Below, piece after piece: positions 56,402 to 64,000 of a DNA stretch of 64,000 bases. Source of the DNA: Elymus sibiricus (taxonomy: Eukaryota > Streptophyta > Magnoliopsida > Poales > Poaceae); contig CM077676.1 of assembly GCA_039707655.1 (NCBI GenBank), positions 453,706,379 through 453,770,378 on the forward strand, written 5' to 3'. Made by a program: the position numbers and the translations under genes. Numbering within the stretch: the stretch's first letter is position 1; the number at the start of each line of letters is the position of its first letter. The notes beneath the pieces were generated by a model. That model saw nothing but the letters and a program-made list of their open reading frames with translations. It was not told the origin of the DNA and ran no database searches.

Positions 56402-56438
56402 GGAGCCGGGAAAATATTCCCGGATATTTTCCCGCTCC
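56402..56438. repeat. Hairpin in the LARD LTR
   Basis: GGAGCCGGGAAAATAT and ATATTTTCCCGCTCC form a stem with one bulged base around TCCCGG. Copies lie at about 60992-61029 and, in LARD A, at about 37120-37155. The stem is kept in both LARDs. Confidence 0.75.
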
Positions 56439-56940
56439 GACTAAAATACTTAGTACTGCGTTAGGGCACCCCTAGATCAGCCTATTGCCAGGCCAAGCAT
56501 CTGTGTGCATTTGTTTGCTTTATAATTATTGTTTCTTCCCCCCTCTTCTCTCCGGTAGACCCCGAGACCGACGCTGCCCCTGTGATCGACTACGTTACCG
56601 GCGACCCTTCTTCTTTTTCAGCAGAGCTTCCAGGCAAGCTAACCCCCTTGATCATTCCTATATCACCTAATCCTTCTTCCCCGTGCTTGCATTAGAATTT
56701 ACTACCGTATTTGATTGCTCCTATTATAATGCATAGCCTGATTTTGTAACTGTTGTTGATACCTTACCTGCTATCCTAAATGCTTAGTATAGGTTGGTTA
56801 GTGATCCATCAGTGGCCCCACATCCTTGTCCTTGTTGCCCCACTTTATTACCGGTGCCCCGATCCATGTGATCGATGTTCAGAGACCGACACAGCACCGC
56901 ACACCCCCTTAGTTGTACGACTCTGCAGAGCTACTATCGA

Positions 56941-57152
56941 GTGCCGAGGGTGATACCTCCTATCTCACTCCTAACGATATCTCTGTAGCATAGCTAGTCG
57001 GTTGTGGGTTACCGAGGGTGATTCCTCTTTCACCACCTCCAATGATGACTCTGTCGTGCAACACCTCAAGTGTGAACCCATCGAGGGTGATTCCTCCAAG
57101 TTCACCTTGACGGTTACATCGGGTGGGAATCCATCGAGGGTGCTTCCTCGGA
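56941..57152 (+). repeat. Series of GAGGGTGATTCCTC motifs in the LARD LTR
   Basis: The motif occurs four times with small changes (near 56946, 57014, 57083 and 57136), at spacings of about 50-70 bases. The same series is in the 3' LTR (61536-61741), and in LARD A the complement GAATCACCCTC recurs (for example 34909, 34969 and 50897). Confidence 0.8.
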
Positions 57153-58638
57153 TTTCCCTCTTGATGTTACGGACACACGGTTACCTTTATCTGTTGCCCC
57201 TTTTAACTATTACTGCAGGACTGAAGGGACAGGCGGTACCACCCCGGTAGAGGTGGACCTGAGTTCCCGACAGTCTCTTGAGAGACGGGTTGACCTGGAG
57301 GGTACCCGCGAGATAATTACGAGGCGCGGCCGGGCAGGCAGAGATCGCCCTAGAGAGGGATGGGCCTGACCCTTGTTGCACTTCCTCGAGACGGGGCGAC
57401 AGGAGCACTGATCGTCACCGCGAGCTCCCAACACACTTAACGGATTTGGGTATTTGATCTGAGTTGGTCACTGGCCTATACGCACTACCACCACGAGGGA
57501 TAATGGTTTAATGGGGCCCTCGGCGCTGTATGTATCAGCCGAAAGCTCTGTCAGATGTCCAGTTCAGCATTGTGGGCCTGTCGGGCCAGTGCCATCCAGG
57601 ATGAGGTGGTGCTCGTCCCGGCTCATCGCATAACGACCCGGAGTGCAAAGGGCGATGGCCCAAGACCCCTGAGCGCTTAGGATGTAGACCGACGGGGACC
57701 TCTCTGTTGAGCCTAGGTAGGACTACGTCGTGTCGATCAGCCGAGGTCGGGCATGACCGAGAAAAGTGTGTCCGGCCAGAGTTAATTGAGCGTGTTGGGT
57801 AACAGTAGTGCACCCCTGCAGGGAAGTTATCTATTCGAATAGCCGTGTCCACGGTAACAAGACGCTCAGTGTTGTATCCCGATCTACTACAACTTGAATT
57901 GAATACATGTTACTTTAATTGTAAGCTCCGGGATCGCTTTCTCGCAGGGAGTCGAGGAAGGATCTCTAGGCTTTGCTACTACATGCTTGTTGCTTTATTA
58001 TTTACTACTGCTAATCTGCACTCTTCTAATGCTGCAAGATGCTGAAGATGCTAGTCTTCGATAGGCTAGGCCTTCTCTCTATTCTGGCATTTCTGCAGTC
58101 TAGTCCACAGATACAACCCCTTCATTTGATACCGATGCATACTTAGCATAGATCTGATGTAAGTCTTGCGAGTACTTTGGATGAGTACTCACGGTTGCTT
58201 TGCTACCTCTCTTTTTTCATACCCGATTGCTGCGACCAGATGACGGAGCCCCGGAGCCAGCTGCCCCCGCCGACGACTACTACTACCCTTCTGGTGGAGC
58301 CTACTACTACATGGAGACCGGCGACTAGGAGTAGTTTAGGAGGCTCCCAGGCAGGAGGCCTTGCCTCTTTCGATCAGAGCCGTTGTTTGTTTTCGCTTTC
58401 TTAAGGCACCCTTGTTTAACTTTGTGTCTGTACTCAGATACTGTTTTTGCTTCCGCTAACGCTTGTGAGCGAGCTTTTGTATTCGAGCCCTCGAGGCCCC
58501 TGGCTTGTAATATAAAGCTTGTATTATTTTAATTTGTGTCTAGAGTTGTGTTGTGATATCTTCCCGTGAGTTCCTGGGCTTGATCGTGCACATTTGCGTG
58601 TATGAGTAGTGCACGGTCGGGCCGGAGGCGTCACAAGC

Positions 58639-58650
58639 TGGTATCAGAGC
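58639..58650 (+). promoter_or_regulatory. Primer binding site of LARD B (initiator tRNA-Met)
   Basis: TGGTATCAGAGC, complementary to the 3' end of plant initiator tRNA-Met, three bases after the 5' LTR. Confidence 0.9.
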
Positions 58651-59199
58651 CGACTGCCTGTAGGAAGCCCCTTTCCAACTCCTTGGCCGAAGTTGAGTCT
58701 AGTCTTTGAAAAATGATTTTATTAACATGGCTGTGTGGCTTACGGGCCCACGTCGCCAATGGGTGGTATTAGGATCTTTTATTCCTTTTCCTTACTCTGG
58801 GATTCTGATTTCTCTTCTATTCGGGTTAAAGTTTTGCTAACACTAACATTAGGTTCTCGTGTTCACATTCACCCGGAGAGCTGGATTGTCTGCAATTATT
58901 CCTTTCCATTGGTCTGTTTAGTCTGATAATTACATTTTCCTTTCCATTGGTCTGTTTAACCTTTCTTGTAATCTAGCTTTTATCTGAGCAGTGATAATTC
59001 CCTGCTTAAGCCAACACCCCCAAATGATTGTCCTCTGACTTGCCTTGTTGTCGTGACCTTGCAAGATGTCACTACCATCCCACTCTTAACCCACACTAAC
59101 CACAGTTCCACAGGATCGAAACCTGACTCTCCTGTACATCCTTGATCCCGAAGATACCCCTTACCCCACCTCTTAAATCTCGGGACGAGATTTCTTGTA

Positions 59200-59211
59200 G
59201 TGGGGGAGATT
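59200..59211 (+). promoter_or_regulatory. Polypurine tract of LARD B
   Basis: GTGGGGGAGATT lies directly before the 3' LTR start TGTAACATC. The matching site in LARD A is GCGGAGGAGATT. Confidence 0.75.
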
Positions 59212-62200
59212 TGTAACATCCCCAGATCTTAACCCTGTCATTAAGCTAATTAAATTACTACGTCATCATGATCATCCTAAATAAATTGCATTTAGAAAAT
59301 AATCCAACTTCAAGTTCAAATTCAAAATTCAAATGCAAGTCAAATTTTTACTTCTTCAAATAATTAAACAAAATAGTTCATAATATTGCAAAAATTCCCA
59401 AAGCAATTATAAAAATAAAAACAACATTATTTGGATTCCCAAATTGACCCTAGCAACTAAAACAGTACCCAAAACAGCCCCATTTAATCCATTTTCATTT
59501 ATGCAAAATTCAAATGAAATCATCTTGGCTCCAAACTTTTTATGGTAGTGCAGGATAATGCAAGATAATTAATGTGGCAAGTGGCACATTTTACTAAAAT
59601 CATTTAGTAGCTAAAAGTAATGCAAAACAGTGAACAAAATTTGAAACAGAAAGAGAAAAGAAAAATGGCTAAGATTTACTGTGCATATGGGCTTAAGTGC
59701 CCACAGTGCACCACGCCCAGCCCACGCTGGCCGTCCCTAACCTCCCGCTCTCTCTCTCCTTGCGTGGCCGCACGCCCGCACACCCGCGCGCCAGGCCCCC
59801 TCCCGCTGCTCGACACCACGACGCCGTTGCCGTCACCTGGGGCTAGATAGCCTCGCCCGCAGCCCCTGGGACGAACCCTAGTCCCTCAGTTCCCCTTCCC
59901 CCTCTCGTTCTCTTCTCCACACTCGGACCCGAACGCCGTCGCCGCCGCCTCGTCGTTGCACGCGGCCACCGTTCCCCTGTCGCCGTTCCACCATGTCCGG
60001 GAGGTCCGCGGGGCTCTTCTTCATCGACTACTTCACCGGATCGGGGCAGAGGAACCTCATCGACGTCGCCTTCGCCCATCGTCTCCGTCGGGATCTGCCA
60101 CGGCTCGCCGACGTTCTGCTCATCCTCGACCACTTCCGGCTGCACCGAGCCGTCCATTAGAACCGCTGTGAGCTGCCGGTTCTTTTCCCCCTAGTCCCAC
60201 GCTTCCGCATGTCCTCTAGCACGGTTTCACCGAGCGCTTGCTCCGGCCGCCATCGGGCCTCGTCGCCGGCGACGCTCTCGGCCCCCCCTGCGGCAACCAC
60301 TAGTACCACCCGACGCGCACCGACGCGCTCGTCCATATGGTGCCCGCGGCTGCTCAAATGGACGCCGGAGCGGCGATCCCGGCGTGCCTCCGCCTTCGGC
60401 TGATATCGCCGGCGGTTAATTCCGGCCGGCTGACGTGGCCGGTTAGTTAGGGCTAAATACGTGCCTAATTACCCTCCTGTGTGCATGACAGGCGGGCCTC
60501 GCTGTTTAATTAAAACGTGATTAAGTTTCTGGTTAGAATTAAACTAACCCAGTGGACCCCATGTGTCAGCTTTGACCCTGCCCAGTCAGCGTTGACCGGG
60601 CCCAGTCGTCAGTGACTGTGGCCAGCTGACACCTGGGCCCCACCTGCCAGTTTTGACCAGTCAACGTTGACCCAGTCAACTACTGACTGTGCAGTTGACT
60701 GGGCCCACTGTCAGCCTCTGGGTGCATTTCGATGTGCACTCTGCTGGGTACCCATAGCAATTTATATTTAAATAAATTTCGAATTAAATTAATTCCAGAA
60801 ATTCCAGAAAATGATTAAAACTTTGAAAAATCATATAAAATAATCCATGACTCGGATGAAAATAATTTATATATGAAAAATGATCAGAAAAATCTAACAA
60901 ATCCGAATATGTGATCAAAATGCTTGACCATCACTCCTAACTAGATGAACATGGAACTTTCCCCTCTGGTTCAATATACCGATAACTGCCCGGAGCCGGG
61001 AAAATATTCCCAGATATTTTCCCGCTCCGACTAAAATACTTAGTACTGCGTTAGGGCACCCCTAGCTCAGCCTATTGCCATGCCAAGCATCTGTGTGCAT
61101 TTGTTTGCTTTATAATTACTGTTTCTTCCCCCCTCTTCTCTCCGGTAGACTCCGAGACCGACACTGCCCCTGTGATCGACTACGTCACCGGCGACCCTTC
61201 TTCTTTTTCAGCAGAGCTTCCAGGCAAGCAAACCTCCTTGATCATTCCTATATCACCTAATCCTTCTTCCCCGTGCTTGCTTTAGAATTTACTACCGTAT
61301 TTGATTGCTCCTATTCTGATGCATAGCCTGATTTTGTAACTGCTGTTGATACCTTATCTGCTATCCTAAATGCTTAGTATAGGTTGGTTAGTGATCCATC
61401 AGTGGCCCCACATCCTTGTCCTTGTTGCCCTGCTTTATTACCGGTGCCCCGATCCATGTGATCGATGTTCAGAGACCGACACAGCACCGCACACCCCTTA
61501 GTTGTACGACTCTGCAGAGCTACTATTGAGTGCTGAGGGTGATACCTCCTATCTCACTCCTAACGATATCTCTGTAGCATAGCTAGTCGGTTGTGGGTTA
61601 CCGAGGGTGATTCCTCTTTCACCACCTCCGATGATGACTCTGTCGTGCAACACCTCAAGTGTGAACCCATCGAGGGTGATTCCTCCAAGTTCACCTTGAC
61701 GGTTACATCGGGTGGGAATCCATCGAGGGTGATTCCTCGGATTTCCCTCTTGATGTTATGGACACACGGTTACCTTTATCTGTTGCCCCTTTTAACTGTT
61801 ACTGTGGGACTGAAGGGACAGGCGGTACCACCCCGGTAGAAGTGGACCTGAGTTCCCGACAGTCTCTTGAGAGACGGGTTGACCTGGAGGGTACCCGCGA
61901 GATAATTACGAGGCGCGGCCGGGCAAGCAGAGACCGCCCTAGAGAGGGATGGGCCTGACCCTTGTTGCACTTCCTTGAGACGGGGCGACAGGAGCACTGA
62001 TCGTCAACGCGAGCTCCCAACACACTTAACGGATTTGGGTATTTGATCTGAGTTGGTCACTGGCCTATACGCACTACCACCACGCGGGATAATGGTTTAA
62101 TGGGGCCCTCGGCGCCGTATGTATCAGCCGAAAGCTCTGTCAGATGTCCAGTTCAGCATTGTGGGCCTGTCGGGCCAGTGCCATCCAGGATGAGGTGGTG

Positions 62201-63224
62201 CTCGTCCCGGCTCGTCGCATAACGACCCGGAGTGCAAAGGGCGATGGGCCCAAGACCCCTGAGCGCTTAGGATGTAGACCGGCGGGGAACTCACTGTTGA
62301 GCCTAGGTAGGACTACGTCGTGTCGATCAGCCGAGGCCGGGCATGACCGAGAAAAGTGTGTCCGGCCAGAGTTAATCGAGCGTGTTGGGTAACAGTAGTG
62401 CACCCCTGCAGGGAAGTTATCTATTCGAATAGCCGTGTCCACGGTAACAAGACGCTCAGTGTTGTATCCCGATCTACTACAACTTGAATTGAATACATGT
62501 TACTTTAATTGTAAGCTCCGGGATCGCTTTCTCGCAGGGAGTCGAGGAAGGATCTCTAGGCTTTGCTACTACATGCTTGTTGCTTTATTATTTACTACTG
62601 CTAATCTGCACTCTTCTAATGCTGCAAGACGCTGAAGATGCTAGTCTTCGATAGGCTAGGCCTTCTCTCTATTCTGGCATTTCTGCAGTCTAGTCCACAG
62701 ATACAGCCCCTTCATTTGATACCGATGCATACTTAGCTAGATCTGATGTAAGTCTTGCGGGTACTTTGGATGAGTACTCACTGTTGCTTTGCTACCTCTT
62801 TTTTTTCATACCCGATTGCTGCGACCAGATGACGGAGCCCCGGAGCCAGCTGCCCCCGCCGATGACTACTACTACCCTTCCGGTGGAGCCTACTACTACG
62901 TGGAGACCGGCGACCAGGAGTAGTTTAGGAGGCTCCCAGGCAGGAGGCCTTGCCTCTTTCGATCAGAGCCGTTGTTTGTTTTCGCCTTCTTAAGGCACCC
63001 TTGTTTAACTTTGTGTCTGTACTCAGATACTGTTTTTGCTTCAGCTAACGCTTGTGAGCGAGCTTTTGTATTCGAGTCCTCGAGGCCCCTGGCTTGTAAT
63101 ATAAAGCTTGTATTATTTTAATTTGTGTCTAGAGTTGTGTTATGATATCTTCCCGTGAGTTCCTGGGCTTGATCGTGCGCATTTGCGTGTATGAGTAGTG
63201 AACGGTCGGGCCGGGGGCGTCACA
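59212..63224 (+). repeat. 3' LTR of LARD B
   Basis: 4013 bp, the same length as the 5' LTR, with scattered substitutions. It ends GGGGGCGTCACA and is followed by TGTCG. Confidence 0.93.
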
Positions 63225-63400
63225 TGTCGCGCTCTGGACGCTTCCTTCGGATTTTTTTTCCGGACGCGTTTTGGGCTTTCTAGATGGTTTATTCCTGTTT
63301 TTTTTTTGGGGCTTTTCGGTTTTTCACCGGTCTTTCTTAGCTTTCGACAAAAAAAATTAAAAAAAAAATTGCGCGAGAAAACACGTTTTTTTCCTTCCGT

Positions 63401-63611
63401 GAGAGGCATGGTTGTGCTTCCGCGAGAGATATGGTTTTGCTTCCGCGAGCCGTGTCTCTCGGAAACGAAAAAAGAGAAAATACATTTTTTTTCTTTCGTG
63501 AGAGGCACGGTTTTGCTTCCGCGAGAGGCATGGTTTTGCTTCCGCGAGAGGCATGGTTTTGCTTCCGCGAGGCATGGTTTTGCTTCAGCGAGAGGCACGG
63601 TCGTGCCTCTC
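63401..63611. repeat. GC-rich short tandem repeats with a terminal palindrome
   Basis: Units of about 24 bases, GAGAGGCATGGTTTTGCTTC plus CGC, recur about seven times in two groups separated by an A/T-rich insert near 63460-63505. The series ends in a near-perfect palindrome with 10-bp arms, GAGAGGCACG and CGTGCCTCTC (63590-63599 and 63602-63611). I recall such arrays as common in Triticeae DNA transposons. The 190-codon frame 63198-63770 translates this repeat and is not a gene. Confidence 0.85.
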
Positions 63612-63842
63612 GGAAGCGGCTTTCGAAAAGGGAAAAAGAACGTGCTCACGGTTCGGTTTCTTTATCCGGTTCTTTGCGTCCGTTTTTTTTTCATAAAAAA
63701 AAATTCGTCAAAACCTATCAATATGGGATTTAGTTTTGAAGATCTCGACGCGAAGAATCCAACGGTTTGAGATTTGGACGCACGGTTTATGAGATAAAAC
63801 GTTTTGAAATAAACGGATCTTAGAAAAAAAAACTCGCAGGTT

Positions 63843-63880
63843 GCGACAAGTGACGCACATACAGTGCGCCACTTGTCACG
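63843..63880. repeat. Inverted repeat near the right end of the host TIR element
   Basis: GCGACAAGTGACGCAC (63843-63858) and GTGCGCCACTTGTCAC (63864-63879) pair at 14 of 16 positions around a 5-base loop. It is probably a subterminal structure of the element ending at about 63926. Confidence 0.75.
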
Positions 63881-63926
63881 ACCTTGGGAGGTGGGAGTAA
63901 TATTTGGAAGGAGTACTCCTTAATTA

Positions 63927-64000
63927 ATTAGTGATTTCGTGCTCGTCCTCTTGCACACGGGAGATGAAAGTGGCCGACAAATGGTCAACTTTTTTCACCC
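63927..64000. other. Window end, nothing identified
   Basis: A short noncoding flank beyond the candidate TIR end. No feature is supported. Confidence 0.6.

Larger units (their letters stand above)
54623..58635 (+). repeat. 5' LTR of LARD B
   Basis: Starts TGTAACATCCCCAG and ends GGAGGCGTCACA. It contains a tandem GAGGGTGATTCCTC series (56941-57152) and a bulged hairpin of the GGGAAAATAT/ATATTTTCCC type (56402-56438). The small frames inside recur in the 3' LTR and are not genes. Confidence 0.93.
58636..59211 (+). other. Minimal interior of LARD B
   Basis: 576 noncoding bases. The first ~240 correspond to the PBS-proximal interior of LARD A, and the last ~170 to its PPT-proximal part. TTCCTTTCCATTGGTCTGTT occurs twice (58899 and 58938), a short tandem duplication. 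Confidence 0.85.
54623..63224 (+). mobile_element. LARD B: two 4013-bp LTRs around a 576-bp interior
   Basis: A perfect target duplication, TGTCG, lies at 54618-54622 and 63225-63229. The 5' LTR is 54623-58635, the interior 58636-59211 and the 3' LTR 59212-63224. The interior starts with a Met-type PBS and ends with a GTGGGGGAGATT polypurine tract. It has no coding capacity, so the element must depend on proteins from elsewhere. It belongs to the same family as LARD A, in the opposite orientation. Compared with LARD A, the interior lacks roughly 2 kb between its PBS-proximal and PPT-proximal parts. The LTRs are equal in length and very similar, which indicates a fairly recent insertion. Confidence 0.93.
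54542..63926. mobile_element. Candidate TIR (possibly Mutator-like) element hosting LARD B
   Basis: The left sequence TAATTGAGGAGCGCTGCTTC (54542-54561) resembles the complement of the right sequence at 63907-63926, TAATTAAGGAGTACTCCTTC. Further inside, CCTCCCAA and ACTTG words recur on both sides. LARD B inserted near the left end. No transposase is visible and no 8-11 bp duplication was found, so the superfamily and exact ends are uncertain. Confidence 0.35.

Noticed and set aside
63198..63770. 190-codon plus-strand frame
   Set aside because: It is made of the short GC-rich tandem repeat and A/T tracts, with overlapping open frames on the minus strand.
1..64000. Host protein-coding gene, tRNA or rRNA
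   Set aside because: I looked for recognisable host domains and RNA genes on both strands. All supported coding segments belong to transposable elements, and tRNA-like matches are only short primer binding sites.

Overview
The window is intergenic DNA from a large grass genome, almost certainly a Triticeae species (wheat, Aegilops or barley relatives). The evidence is the set of repeats: a BARE/WIS/Angela-type Copia LTR, Gypsy LTRs that begin TGATACGTCTCC, LARD-type elements with LTRs of about 4 kb, and a Tat-lineage Gypsy element rich in CACTCGG. I see no intact host gene, rRNA, tRNA or CRISPR array. Nearly every long open frame belongs to a transposable element or is a low-complexity artefact.

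Layout. Bases 1-1563 are a truncated Copia LTR on the minus strand. A PIF/Harbinger-like element (1935-4532, TSD TTA) carries a broken Myb/SANT-like ORF1 gene. Bases 4536-6216 are mostly unassigned, with a candidate small TIR element and a 3-copy tandem repeat. A complete non-autonomous Gypsy-type element on the minus strand (6217-12899, TSD CGCCT) has one unusual ORF and no gag-pol. Bases 12900-14850 are low-copy sequence containing the tail of a retroposon.

The central structure is one L1-type LINE on the minus strand. It is split into three pieces (14865-16516, 30588-33428, 52387-53650) and bounded by a 13-14 bp duplication at 14851 and 53651. Two LTR elements split it. The first is a 14.07-kb Tat-lineage Gypsy element (16517-30587). 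It carries a decayed gag-pol on the plus strand, a 72-bp minisatellite, and an intron-containing antisense gene of the 'putative gypsy type transposon' (PF04195-like) family. The second is a LARD on the minus strand (33429-52386, TSD ATATT). It holds a solo LTR of the 6217-12899 family (34977-36538, TSD GTAAT) and a second non-autonomous Gypsy-type element (40114-47723). Removing the insertions rejoins the LINE reading frames, which supports this order of events.

To the right of the LINE are a 185-bp hAT-type MITE (53787-53971, 8-bp TSD), low-copy sequence, and a second LARD of the same family in the opposite orientation (54623-63224, TSD TGTCG). The second LARD has two LTRs of 4013 bp and an internal domain of only 576 bp. 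It lies inside a poorly defined TIR element with GC-rich tandem repeats that reaches to about 63926.

How the parts relate: every element here is either non-autonomous or broken. The best candidates for undescribed biology are (i) the ORF shared by the two gag-pol-less Gypsy-type families, with its conserved noncoding modules (repeated polypurine-tract copies, a hairpin and a GATATAAGTGAAGCA array), (ii) the antisense gene and CACTCGG-rich structure of the Tat element, and (iii) the minimal LARD.
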